From a bacterium (lineage in GTDB: Bacteria > Krumholzibacteriota > Krumholzibacteriia > LZORAL124-64-63), in NCBI GenBank assembly GCA_003353795.1, contig PIVY01000025.1, positions 1-38,125 on the forward strand: DNA of 38,125 nt, in the 5' to 3' direction. This document shows, in pieces, positions 7,603 to 14,305 of this stretch. The notes beneath the pieces are model-generated. The model made no database searches and was not told the origin of the DNA. It worked only from the letters and a program-made list of their open reading frames with translations. Each line of letters begins with the position of its first letter. Position 1 is the stretch's first letter. Made by a program: the position numbers and the translations under genes.

Positions 7603-7637
7603 GTACTAAATTGGTACAGATTAGTATTAGATTGGTA
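7603..7637. repeat. AT-rich tandem repeats and dyad, possible operator or promoter patch
   Basis: ATTGGTA (7610-7616), ATTAGTA (7620-7626) and ATTGGTA (7631-7637) repeat at 10-11 bp spacing, about one helical turn. The first copy is part of an imperfect dyad, GTACTAAATTGGTAC (7603-7617). The patch is strikingly AT-rich within GC-rich DNA and precedes the lipoprotein-helicase genes. Same-face spacing suggests cooperative protein binding. I see no clean -35/-10 pair. Confidence 0.4.
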
Positions 7638-7667
7638 GTTGCTCACGCCTCGGCTGGCAGGGGGCGG

Positions 7668-7865
7668 TCATTGGTCAGACTCCCACGATCGCAGGTTCCA
7701 ATTCCTCGCGGCGGTTTTCTGTGGATATCGGCTTCCCCATCTCGGGCCAGCAGCGTGACAATGGCCACACTGAACCCAGCATTCATCGCCGCACGCAACA
7801 TGAACCTTTAGGTCGTCAACCTCTCCACACCAGGGACACGGCTTCAGTAGGCAGGCGGCGGTCAT
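7668..7865 (-). CDS. Lar-like restriction alleviation protein
   Basis: 65 residues beginning MTAACLLKPCPWCGE, with a second pair VQCGHC and the C-terminal AARNWNLR. This is the layout of the Lar family (KPCPFCG ... CxxC ... AIxxWNxR), small zinc-ribbon proteins of prophages; the Rac prophage Lar protein moderates type I restriction. I chose ATG 7865 (GGGAG SD) because the family start lies just before LKPCPWCG. It may help unmodified phage DNA survive, alongside the methyltransferase. Zn-ribbon similarity alone cannot prove the activity. Confidence 0.78.
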   Translation of the reverse strand: MTAACLLKPCPWCGEVDDLKVHVACGDECWVQCGHCHAAGPRWGSRYPQKTAARNWNLRSWESDQ

Positions 7866-7896
7866 GGGGTGGGCTCCCACGTCGTCGTGCAGTAGT

Positions 7897-8091
7897 TCAT
7901 GGTTTGGGTTCCGTGCGGACATACCGAACCGCTCGCGGAAGACGTACCCGTATCACGTCGCCGGGCTTCGGCTTGCGAGGCAAATCCTTCGGGTAAATGG
8001 TCGTCCATATCCCGCCCTCGAATGCGACCTCCCAGGTGCCGCGCGTCTCAATGACGCTGCGGACGCTCAGGTCTATCGCTCGCTTGCTCAT
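7897..8091 (-). CDS. 64-residue beta-rich protein, unknown function
   Basis: ATG at 8091 overlaps the preceding stop (ATGA). Sequence pattern: WEVAFEGGIWTTIYPKDLPRKPKPGDVIRV, short beta strands around a PGD turn, suggesting a small beta-barrel or SH3/OB-like fold. The C-terminus is basic (RLPRAVRYVRTEPKP). No family is recognised. Confidence 0.65.
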   Translation of the reverse strand: MSKRAIDLSVRSVIETRGTWEVAFEGGIWTTIYPKDLPRKPKPGDVIRVRLPRAVRYVRTEPKP

Positions 8092-8339
8092 GGCTTCTCC
8101 TCGGTGTGAAGGCGTGGCGTTTGCAGGACCTCAATCACTCGTTGCACGCACGATCCGCGGACCACATCAACACGGAAGTCCGTGTCGGAGGCAGACAATA
8201 CCGCTTCCGCTTCCGCCTTCTGGTATTCAGCGTGCCTGCGCATCGTCGCGATCATCGCCGCCGCTGTGTGCCGCCCCCGGTCCATGAAGCCGCCGTGCCG
8301 CTTTCCAGGCAGACGTATTCTGGTGAGTATTTCGCTCAT
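8088..8339 (-). CDS. 83-residue protein, unknown function
   Basis: ATG at 8339 overlaps the previous stop, and the gene's own stop overlaps the next start (both ATGA). The product is mixed-charge: a basic N-terminus, a central helix with repeated Ala/Glu (YQKAEAEAVLS), and a final strand-like VQRVIEVLQ. No Cys motif or membrane segment. Function unknown. Confidence 0.6.
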   Translation of the reverse strand: MSEILTRIRLPGKRHGGFMDRGRHTAAAMIATMRRHAEYQKAEAEAVLSASDTDFRVDVVRGSCVQRVIEVLQTPRLHTEEKP

Positions 8340-8542
8340 GTCGTCTCCTCTTGGGCTGTCGCCGCAACGGCAGCCAGCAGGGCCTCGGCGATCCTGGCGT
8401 CCAAGGCGGGGCCTGCGGTCAGTTCGGGGACGGGATTCTTTGGCCGCGGCTTGGGCTTTGGGATTGGCTTTCGTGGACCACGGCCGACAGAAAGTCGGTC
8501 GCCTCGGTCTCTACCCCTGGGCATCTGCTCATGTCTAGTCAT
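8336..8542 (-). CDS. 68-residue basic/Pro-rich protein, unknown function
   Basis: ATG at 8542 has an AAGGAG SD and overlaps the end of a 19-codon micro-gene. The first 40 residues are Arg/Lys/Pro-rich and look disordered (PRKPIPKPKPRPKNP); the last 25 form an Ala-rich helix. It could bind nucleic acid non-specifically. No family is recognised. Confidence 0.6.
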   Translation of the reverse strand: MTRHEQMPRGRDRGDRLSVGRGPRKPIPKPKPRPKNPVPELTAGPALDARIAEALLAAVAATAQEETT

Positions 8543-8598
8543 CGCTCTGCTCCTTCGCCTTGCCCGCACTGCGGGCACGTCTCGATCGCGTCAGCCAT
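8539..8598 (-). CDS. Possible 19-residue CxxC micro-protein
   Basis: ATG at 8598 opens a frame encoding MADAIETCPQCGQGEGAER. It overlaps the end of the VRR-NUC gene by 8 nt and its stop overlaps the next start by ATGA, the same coupling used throughout this operon. The CPQCG knuckle resembles one half of a zinc ribbon. It may be a real peptide, a remnant of a longer zinc-ribbon gene, or just a coupling frame for the downstream gene. Confidence 0.35.
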   Translation of the reverse strand: MADAIETCPQCGQGEGAER

Positions 8599-8938
8599 TG
8601 GTGTTCTCCAATGCTTCGATCACGTCGTCCACGCTCCGGGCCAGGATGTAGCGGTGGCCCAGCTGCTCCCACTGCTGCTGCATCATCCGCTGCTTCCCGG
8701 TCTGCTTGCCCTTGGGCGACTTGCACTCGATACCCATGAACCGCCCGCCGGGCAACACAACCGTCAGGTCCGGCCAGCCGGCCGGGATGCCCGTGCTCCG
8801 CCCCTGGACGCCGAACTTCCGCAGCGTGCCTGGGTCGGTCACGGCCACGAGGGCCCCAGTCGCTCGCAGGAACCGGACAATGGCCGCTTGCAGCTTGGCC
8901 TCTGGGTTGCGGCGTTTGCCGTGGGTGACGTGCCGCAT
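8591..8938 (-). CDS. VRR-NUC domain nuclease
   Basis: 115 residues matching a stand-alone VRR-NUC domain of the PD-(D/E)XK superfamily: EAKLQAAIVRFLRATGALV, then the catalytic strand pattern GWPDLTVVLPGG, then GIECKSPKGKQTGKQ with acidic E and K catalytic residues, and a helix with MQQQWEQLGH. Stand-alone phage VRR-NUC proteins are thought to cut branched DNA. It is linked to RecB-like and SNF2-like genes, a common recombination/replication set. ATG at 8938 overlaps the preceding stop (TGATG). Confidence 0.88.
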   Translation of the reverse strand: MRHVTHGKRRNPEAKLQAAIVRFLRATGALVAVTDPGTLRKFGVQGRSTGIPAGWPDLTVVLPGGRFMGIECKSPKGKQTGKQRMMQQQWEQLGHRYILARSVDDVIEALENTNG

Positions 8939-9147
8939 CAGTTCGCCCCCGCGTCGGTCTGGGCGACCATCGCGCCGGGCACGCCGAGCGGGCGCAACGC
9001 CTGAAAGCTCCCGCCGAAGATGAACTGGTGCAGGGCCGCGTGCTGCTCGCGCGTCATCAGGTCCTTGGGCCGCACGCCCAGGATGCCCAGTGTGGCCATC
9101 ATGGAAGCGATCCCTGCTACGATGGCTTCGCGTTCAGTGGGGGTCAT
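8938..9147 (-). CDS. 69-residue helical protein, unknown function
   Basis: ATG 9147 overlaps the stop of the upstream gene (ATGA). The N-terminus MTPTEREAIVAGIASMMATLG predicts an amphipathic helix, followed by a polar segment (PKDLMTREQHAALHQ). No motif is recognised. Confidence 0.6.
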   Translation of the reverse strand: MTPTEREAIVAGIASMMATLGILGVRPKDLMTREQHAALHQFIFGGSFQALRPLGVPGAMVAQTDAGAN

Positions 9148-9479
9148 TCCTTGCTCCTCTCGGCGATCATGGCGTCGGCCAGAATGTATCGCATCATGGC
9201 AACAGCCTTCGCGAGCCACCGTAGCCGAAGCACTACGTTCTGTTGGTACAGCGGGTTTTCCTTGGGTGCCTTGAGTATGAACACCATCTCTTCTGGGTCG
9301 GCTCCTACGAGATGGGCCAGGTGCGTATCGTCAAGGTCGATTAGGTCGGCCAGCATTTTCGCTGGGGGCTCTTGCCCGGCGAACCAGTCGCGGAGGGACA
9401 TGCCGCCGTGTTCTCTCTTGCTGGCTTGAATGCTAGGCACGTGCGGGAACGCAGGCCCGCCGTCGTCTTGATTGCTCAT
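9144..9479 (-). CDS. Conserved phage protein with DGGPAFP...GMSLRDWFAGQ signature
   Basis: 111 residues. The pattern DGGPAFPHV, then HGGMSLRDWFAGQEPP, is a widespread signature of small phage proteins in recombination/replication modules, but its biochemical role is not known to me. A second half with LRLRWLAKAVAMMRYILADAMI forms a helix typical of the same family ('A...AY..ADAM'). ATG 9479 overlaps the stop of the nuclease gene (ATGA). Confidence 0.75.
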   Translation of the reverse strand: MSNQDDGGPAFPHVPSIQASKREHGGMSLRDWFAGQEPPAKMLADLIDLDDTHLAHLVGADPEEMVFILKAPKENPLYQQNVVLRLRWLAKAVAMMRYILADAMIAERSKE

Positions 9480-10492
9480 TCCTTCGTCTCCTTGTACTTC
9501 CCCGCCGGCTTGCGGGGCTTGGGTTTGTGTCGGGCGTAGGACCAGCCTTCGCCCTCGATAGGGCCCTTGGCGTCAACGTGGCGGTCCTGCTGCTTCTCTC
9601 GCTCTTCCACCATCACCCGCATCAGGTTCGTGTCGCAAGCGAAGGCCGCAGGGTCTTTCTCAAGCTCGTAGGCCAGTCGCGACGGGTGCGGGCAGCCGTC
9701 CAGCAGGCACGGGCACCACGAGCACTTGCCGGAGTCGGGCCAGGTCGGAACCTCCACGCCTTCCCGGGACGTGCCCTCACGGCCCTCCCACGCCTTCAGG
9801 AGCATCCCTTCGGCATCTTGGGCGTCTCGGCGAGTGAACGTCACAGGGGGCGTTCTCCGGCCCTTGCGGGTGTGCCAGACGGATACGCGAAGCACCTGCA
9901 CGTCGGGGTAGTTGGCCATCACAAGCCAGCAGTGCAGGCGGAACTGGAAGCTCGTGGCGATGTCTTCGATGGTGAATCCCTTGCGGCCGCTCTTGAAGTC
10001 GATCTCGTCGAGTACGGTATCGGCCTTCGTGGCCACGAGCAGGTCCAGTTCGCTCGTCAGCCGGATCGGGCCGCGGGCCTTCGTCGCGGGCAGCAGATCC
10101 GCCGCAAGCTGGCCGGACCGCTCGCCCTCGCCCCCGTCGTGGCGGAGGATGTCGGCGGGGTTGCGGTCCTTGAGCCACCAGCGGAGGCCAGACACGAACG
10201 GCTTGCAGGCGTCGAGCACGTCCTGCTGCACGTCCGTCCTGTCCGTCATCCGGGCGAAGTCCATCGCCTCTTGCCGCTCGACAAGGTTGTCGTGCTGGAC
10301 GCACTCGCCGACCACGAACGCCGCAACGTCGTGGACGGCCTGGCCGCTGACGGTCATCAAGTTGCCGCTGGGCACCAAGCCCGTCTCCAGGGCCATGCCC
10401 TTGTACGGGCACTCGCTGTACGCCTGGAGCGTGCTGCGGTCCAGGAGGACCGGCGGGAGGACGTCGAGGGTCATCGGGGGGAGGTTAGGCAT
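9476..10492 (-). CDS. PD-(D/E)XK nuclease, Cas4/RecB-like exonuclease
   Basis: 338 residues. RecB/Cas4-type nuclease motifs in order: YSECPYKG near the N-terminus, AVHD (His 54), TSELDLL (Asp 150) and IDFKSGR (Asp 165, Lys 167), giving the H...D...D-x-K catalytic set; a C-terminal CSWCPCLLDGC cluster resembles the iron-sulfur Cys of Cas4/AddB-type enzymes, although only part of the usual four-Cys set is clear. With the ERF annealing protein upstream it suggests exonuclease-plus-annealing recombination. ATG 10492 has a GGGAGGT SD and overlaps the previous gene by 8 nt. Confidence 0.85.
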   Translation of the reverse strand: MPNLPPMTLDVLPPVLLDRSTLQAYSECPYKGMALETGLVPSGNLMTVSGQAVHDVAAFVVGECVQHDNLVERQEAMDFARMTDRTDVQQDVLDACKPFVSGLRWWLKDRNPADILRHDGGEGERSGQLAADLLPATKARGPIRLTSELDLLVATKADTVLDEIDFKSGRKGFTIEDIATSFQFRLHCWLVMANYPDVQVLRVSVWHTRKGRRTPPVTFTRRDAQDAEGMLLKAWEGREGTSREGVEVPTWPDSGKCSWCPCLLDGCPHPSRLAYELEKDPAAFACDTNLMRVMVEEREKQQDRHVDAKGPIEGEGWSYARHKPKPRKPAGKYKETKE

Positions 10493-10775
10493 CGAGAACC
10501 TCCCGCAACGCATCTGCCCATCCCTGCCACTTAGAGAGCGTGTTCGTGCGTCTCTTTATAGACGTCTCCCTCTGTCTCTTCTGACGTGCTACCTGCCATT
10601 CGTTCCCGTCGCGAAGAGGGTTCTTCAAACGCTTTTTAGAGATCGCAAGGCACCGCTCGGCCTCCTTTGCATGGTGCTGGCAATAGGCCAACAGACGCTC
10701 TAGTGTCCCGACGCCTGCCTTCCCGCAGTCGGGACAAAATCGGGTCCCCACATCGGCTCCGCATTCGCACTTCAT
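10485..10775 (-). CDS. Zinc-ribbon plus basic helix protein
   Basis: 96 residues starting at ATG 10775 (ATGA overlap with the ERF stop). The N-terminus is a compact zinc ribbon (MKCECGADVGTRFCPDCGK, four Cys). The remainder is strongly basic and helical, with KKRLKNPLRDG and RQKRQRETSIKRRT, consistent with nucleic-acid binding. It lies between the annealing protein and the exonuclease, so an accessory recombination role is a reasonable guess. Confidence 0.7.
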   Translation of the reverse strand: MKCECGADVGTRFCPDCGKAGVGTLERLLAYCQHHAKEAERCLAISKKRLKNPLRDGNEWQVARQKRQRETSIKRRTNTLSKWQGWADALREVLDA

Positions 10776-11620
10776 CGTCCCGCCCCCTCGATCTCCCCGA
10801 TCCGCACGCTGATCTTGTCGAGGTCGGCGTCGGTCAGGTCGACCGCCAGCTTGTTCGCGCAGTTCAGCACGTCCGTCCCGAACACCCACTTCCACCAAGC
10901 GTCCGCATCTTTGTTTGTCCACGGCTCAGTGCTCACGCCCTTGACCTTCGCCCACCGGACGGACAGGTCCGTGATGTCGGATCGCTGGCCGCGCGTGGCC
11001 GCTCGCGGTGCGTCCGGGTCGGCGTCCGGGGCGGGGTTGGGTGCCCGCCCGTCGAAGTCCTCGCCGACCACCACGATGTTCAAGGCCGCACACAAGGCGT
11101 ATCGCTTGGCGTAGCTGATCGCCATGCCGAGCCGCTGGGCAGAGTTCGCCACGCTGCCGCCTGACCGCTTGGATATGATCTCTTCCGGGATCGGGCAGGT
11201 GATGCCACGGGTCTCCACGTGGGTGCCGTGGGCGATGTGACAGACGACACGCACAGAGCCTTCCTCTATACCTTCGTGGCCGAACGTAACCGACAGGCCG
11301 CACTCGGTCAGGACAGGTTGGGCCACGTCCATAATCTGTTCGTACTTGGCATACTTGGCGGTGTGGCCCTTGGACGACTTGACCACCACGGGGCACTTCT
11401 CTTGGAACGTCACGACGGCCTCGTGCCACTCCCGGCGGGCCTCTGTCGCCGCCATGCGTTCCTGAAGGTCTACCAGTGCCGTCAGCTTCTCGACATCGCA
11501 CGATTCCTCGCTGGCGATCTGGGCGATGATCTGCATGGGGCTGGGCTGGGCCAGGGGGGTGTCCGGGGACAGCGTGATCGCCCCGGCTTCGGGTTGCTCG
11601 AGTAGCGGCTTGTCGCTCAT
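10772..11620 (-). CDS. erf: ERF-family single-strand annealing protein
   Basis: 282 residues. The ERF core spans about residues 55-185: FQEKCPVVVKSSKGHTAKYA, a beta-rich middle, and the signature SVANSAQRLGMAISYAKRYAL, near-identical in pattern to the 'G.A.TYA.RYAL' of ERF. Such proteins form rings that anneal complementary single strands during phage recombination and genome circularisation. A C-terminal tail after a Pro/Asp-rich linker is typical and probably binds partners. ATG 11620 is coupled to the previous gene. The nuclease at 9476-10492 would supply single strands. Confidence 0.87.
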   Translation of the reverse strand: MSDKPLLEQPEAGAITLSPDTPLAQPSPMQIIAQIASEESCDVEKLTALVDLQERMAATEARREWHEAVVTFQEKCPVVVKSSKGHTAKYAKYEQIMDVAQPVLTECGLSVTFGHEGIEEGSVRVVCHIAHGTHVETRGITCPIPEEIISKRSGGSVANSAQRLGMAISYAKRYALCAALNIVVVGEDFDGRAPNPAPDADPDAPRAATRGQRSDITDLSVRWAKVKGVSTEPWTNKDADAWWKWVFGTDVLNCANKLAVDLTDADLDKISVRIGEIEGAGR

Positions 11621-12000
11621 GGTGTTCCTTTCGGGGGGCTCACCTCAATGGTGACGGCCTCGCTGTAGTATCCATTGCTCTCGCCCAGCCATCGAATAGT
11701 GACGTGGCCTCGCTCTGTTGCGAGATTGTAAAAGGTCCACGTTTGCGTCCCGGAGCCATCTGGCGTATCCTGAGAATCGCCAGCATCTTCAGAAGCCCTC
11801 ACGATCCTACATCCGACTAGATCGGCGATGTCGCCGCAGATGTCCTCGACAGCCACGTTCTCGCAACAGTCTTGGTAGTGATACATACGCACCCTTGCCC
11901 CGCCCGCCAGAGTAAACACGATCTGTTCGCTGCCCTTCTCCGCTCCTTGGATGTTGACGACGGTGCGGCCTACAAGCTCTGGGATGTCTCGTGATGCCAT
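11617..12000 (-). CDS. 127-residue protein, unknown function
   Basis: ATG 12000 is preceded by GGAAAGG, 8 nt away; it is the first gene after the tRNA-like element. The product contains ELVGRTVVNIQGAEKGSEQIVFTLAGGARVRMYHYQDCCENV, a small-domain pattern seen in phage proteins that read 'GK.....G...GSD.I.F...DG....HQ.CCE.V', and then a TWTFYNLATERGHVTIRWLGESNGYYSE strand-rich part. The likely fold is an all-beta domain. Function unknown. Its start was set at 12000 because the upstream frame would cross the tRNA-like sequence. Confidence 0.75.
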   Translation of the reverse strand: MASRDIPELVGRTVVNIQGAEKGSEQIVFTLAGGARVRMYHYQDCCENVAVEDICGDIADLVGCRIVRASEDAGDSQDTPDGSGTQTWTFYNLATERGHVTIRWLGESNGYYSEAVTIEVSPPKGTP

Positions 12001-12020
12001 GGTGTTGCCTTTCCGTTGAC

Positions 12021-12081
12021 AGTCCAGGGCGGGACTCGAACCCGCGACAGGCTGCGGCTCTTCCGGCTGAGCTACCTGGAC
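12021..12081 (-). ncRNA. tRNA-like element lacking an anticodon arm
   Basis: On the minus strand a 7-bp acceptor stem (GTCCAGG with CCTGGAC), a D stem-loop (GCTC, loop containing GG, GAGC) and a canonical T arm (GCGGG, TTCGAGT, CCCGC) are all intact, with U at the discriminator. Only 11 nt (CGCAGCCTGTC) lie between the D stem and the T stem, where about 23 nt are needed, so no anticodon stem-loop can form. Total length is 61 nt and CCA is not encoded. Acceptor and T arm together are a sufficient RNase P substrate, so it may punctuate the mRNA ahead of the gene at 12000. It could also be a decaying tRNA gene. Confidence 0.7.
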
Positions 12082-12092
12082 TCGCATGTTGT

Positions 12093-12111
12093 GGGCGGGC
12101 ACGCCCCGCCC
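12093..12111 (-). other. GC-rich hairpin beside the tRNA-like element
   Basis: GGGCGGG (12093-12099) and CCCGCCC (12105-12111) form a perfect 7-bp stem around a 5-nt loop, 11 nt upstream of the tRNA-like 5' end. There is no T run, so it is not a classic terminator. It may insulate or stabilise the processed RNA. Confidence 0.5.
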
Positions 12112-12120
12112 TGGGGCCTG

Positions 12121-12171
12121 TCAGCCGTGAACCGGACCCGCTTCCGGGCATCCTCTGAAGGTCGCGTTCAT
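12121..12171 (-). CDS. Possible 16-codon micro-ORF with strong SD
   Basis: ATG 12171 is preceded by GGGAAAGGACCGAGCC, an excellent SD, and encodes only MNATFRGCPEAGPVHG. The same GGAAAGGACCG cassette precedes the internal ATG at 12670. It may be a leader peptide for the tRNA-like/ERF transcript, a ribosome-docking site, or the 5' stub of a deleted gene. Confidence 0.3.
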   Translation of the reverse strand: MNATFRGCPEAGPVHG

Positions 12172-12210
12172 GGCTCGGTCCTTTCCCTGTGCTGGGTGCC
12201 TGTGTCGGCC

Positions 12211-12243
12211 CCGTGATTCGCCCTGGCACGAGCCAGGACACGG
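12211..12243 (-). other. Two-step hairpin downstream of the 558-residue gene
   Basis: On the minus strand CCTGGC and GCCAGG pair over 6 bp around a TCGT loop, and CCGTG/CACGG extend the stem after a small asymmetric interior loop. No T tract follows. It lies in the 280-nt gap between 12001 and 12280, which otherwise holds only the micro-ORF, the 12093-12111 hairpin and the tRNA-like element. Confidence 0.45.
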
Positions 12244-12280
12244 CTTGATCGTCCCGCGTGAACGACAGCCGCTTGTATTG

Positions 12281-13957
12281 TTATCCCAGCATCCCCCAGA
12301 ACCACTGGGCAGCCATCGCGAACCGCTCGGGGTTGCGGACGGCCACTGTGGTAGCTGCCGCCGTGGCGAGCGTGCCGGTGAAGCCAGCCCACTTGGCGAA
12401 TCCAATGGCCAGCTTGGCGGTCGTGGCGACTGGCCAGAGGATCAGCGTCTTGCCGAGCGTCTTGGCCGCCGGGATCGGAAGAATGATGCGATGCGCCGCA
12501 ATGGCCCTGCCGGCATCGGCAGTCGGCATCGTGAGATCGGTACGACACGACTTGCATCTAGCGTGGAGCATTCCGTCATCTTGCATCTCGTAGTGGATGG
12601 TGGTGTACATGCGTTGCTTGCACTTCGGGCACTTCGGATTGTCGTGGAACTTCGCGATTGTGGCTTGCATGGTACGGTCCTTTCCGCTAGGGGTTCGTTT
12701 CGTGAATCGCACGTCGTTTATCGTCACAACGCCATCGTCGTCGATGGACACGTCAGTCTCACACCCCCACTCGGCCCCCGGTGCCGCATCTACGCCTATA
12801 TTGAACGCCGCGTCGGCCGGGTCGCCTTCGTACGGCGGGGTTGTCTTGGCAATGAATTGCTCACAGTCGTTGGTGGGATTGGCATCGGCGGCGTGGAAGG
12901 GGGCGTGATTCCCTTTGGTACAGTCGTAGGCTGGCACGCTGCACATCCTGCACTGCTCGCCCGGCTGGGGATCGGCCTTGGGGCGGAGAATGTGGTATCG
13001 GTTGTACTCGAAATCCGGCGGGTTCTGGCGGGGGGCCATTTGGATGGCGTCGCCATTAGGCCGAACAAACCATTCCTGGGAGCGAGGCGCCCGATACATC
13101 CCGCTCCACCCATCAACGCGCTCGTCCTCCTGCCACGGTCCCGGTAGGGGGCCGGGGAGAACCCAGGAATAATCTCTCTGGCCCCTCATCTGGCATCGCG
13201 GGCATCGCAGCCAGGCCGCTTCGTCCGTCTGATCCAGCATCGCCCCGCAAACCGTGCACGAGTAGCCCACCGGCTGGGCGGGCTCGGCGGGCTCCATCTC
13301 CTCGGCCCATGCCGAGCCCCACTCGCGGGCGTGGGCGATGGCCTGGTCGCGGGTGATGAGGGAGAACTGGCCATTGCCAGCCACGCAATCAGCAGGCCCC
13401 ATCCCGTAACCATCCAACGATTGCCATATGCCGTCATCTAGCATGTGCTCGTATTTTCCGCCCAACTCCCTCCACCGCAGCAACTCTCCATCATCCGAGT
13501 CCCGCCCGTACTGCCACGGCTTCTCCTCTGGCTCGGCTTCCGTGGGCTCGCCCCCGAAGATCGCCCCCACGTGCCCGTGCTTCTCCGCCCACGCGCGGGC
13601 CTCGTCCAAGGTGATCTCGAAGTCATACACCGTATCGGCCAGGGCATCATCGGCGGACTTGAATTGAGACGAGCTGTCCCCGCCGGTTTTGGCATAGCAT
13701 CGGCCTTGAGACCACAAGATGTATCCGTTCTTGCCAGAAACAAACCGCCGCTTCGGCTCGTCGGACGGATGGGCGGCGTAGCAAGACGGGCAGATGGCAA
13801 TCGTTGTGAACTTGGCCGGCTTGTTCCAATACGAGTGCCCAGAACTGTATTCAATTCGCGTCTCGCACTCCCCGCAAATATCAAACCCGCAAGCACCGCC
13901 GTGCCGCACAAACTCCGACTGCGGCAACGCCCGTAGCTCTGCTTTCGTCATGGCCAT
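12281..13957 (-). CDS. 558-residue multi-zinc-knuckle protein, possible gene fusion
   Basis: ATG 13957 overlaps the preceding stop (TGATG). At least four Cys clusters are visible: CGECET with CPSC, CTVCGAM with CPRC, CRMC with a later Cys, and CPKCKQ with CKSC. Between them are repeated segments with an aromatic strand followed by an Ala/Trp helix (LDEARAWAEKHG; RDQAIAHAREWG), suggesting internal duplication. The last 70 residues have two hydrophobic stretches that could be membrane helices. In frame at 12670 an ATG follows a perfect SD (GGAAAGGACCG) that here reads as GKDRT, so a 129-residue protein may start inside, or two genes have fused. Function is unknown. Confidence 0.65.
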   Translation of the reverse strand: MAMTKAELRALPQSEFVRHGGACGFDICGECETRIEYSSGHSYWNKPAKFTTIAICPSCYAAHPSDEPKRRFVSGKNGYILWSQGRCYAKTGGDSSSQFKSADDALADTVYDFEITLDEARAWAEKHGHVGAIFGGEPTEAEPEEKPWQYGRDSDDGELLRWRELGGKYEHMLDDGIWQSLDGYGMGPADCVAGNGQFSLITRDQAIAHAREWGSAWAEEMEPAEPAQPVGYSCTVCGAMLDQTDEAAWLRCPRCQMRGQRDYSWVLPGPLPGPWQEDERVDGWSGMYRAPRSQEWFVRPNGDAIQMAPRQNPPDFEYNRYHILRPKADPQPGEQCRMCSVPAYDCTKGNHAPFHAADANPTNDCEQFIAKTTPPYEGDPADAAFNIGVDAAPGAEWGCETDVSIDDDGVVTINDVRFTKRTPSGKDRTMQATIAKFHDNPKCPKCKQRMYTTIHYEMQDDGMLHARCKSCRTDLTMPTADAGRAIAAHRIILPIPAAKTLGKTLILWPVATTAKLAIGFAKWAGFTGTLATAAATTVAVRNPERFAMAAQWFWGMLG

Positions 13958-14061
13958 CAGGAGCCTCCTCTCGCCATCGCACACAGGATCAGGACCAGGC
14001 CCCAAACGGCCACCCAAACGAGCCGGGAACCGTCGCCGTTGAATACCGAGTCACTCCGCAT
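13957..14061 (-). CDS. 34-residue single-pass membrane peptide
   Basis: ATG 14061 lies 11 nt inside the upstream gene, and the stop overlaps the next start (TGATG). The product has a polar N-terminus, then one hydrophobic helix (LVWVAVWGLVLILCAMA) and a short RGGS tail. This tiny gene type (one helix, coupled on both sides) recurs at 376-489, 15723-15866 and 18222-18344. No family is recognised. Confidence 0.5.
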   Translation of the reverse strand: MRSDSVFNGDGSRLVWVAVWGLVLILCAMARGGS

Positions 14062-14293
14062 GGGCCGGCTCCTTCTCCGCGTCGATGACTCGCTGCGTCA
14101 TGACGGCAACCTGCGTCAGATCCTCGATGATTTTCGGCACCTGCGAGAGCGGGATCACCAACAACAACTTCTGCACCGGCTCGCCACCATCAAGGAGTAG
14201 CGGCCCGCCCAGCGATATGGCCTTGCTCTGCGGTTGAGCACACGCAATCAAGCGGTCTCCGTTCTCCAGGTCAATCCGAATCTCAGTCTTCAT
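14051..14293 (-). CDS. 80-residue protein, unknown function
   Basis: ATG 14293 has an AAAGGA SD. The product begins with charged strands (MKTEIRIDLENGDRLIACAQ), then a leucine-rich hydrophobic strand (KLLLVIPLSQVPKIIEDLTQVAVM) and a short acidic end. A small alpha/beta domain is likely. No Cys motifs. No family is recognised. Confidence 0.65.
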   Translation of the reverse strand: MKTEIRIDLENGDRLIACAQPQSKAISLGGPLLLDGGEPVQKLLLVIPLSQVPKIIEDLTQVAVMTQRVIDAEKEPAHAE

Positions 14294-14305
14294 CGCAGTG
14301 TCCTT

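Noticed and set aside
7627..7671. 14-codon frame (MTAPCQPRREQLPI) coupled by ATGA to the Lar-like gene
   Set aside because: Too short and falls into the AT-rich repeat patch; no independent support.
12021..12081. Ordinary functional tRNA
   Set aside because: Only 11 nt separate D and T stems, so no anticodon stem-loop can form.
12170..13147. 325-codon plus-strand frame opposite the multi-zinc protein
   Set aside because: Antisense shadow with no SD and no domain.
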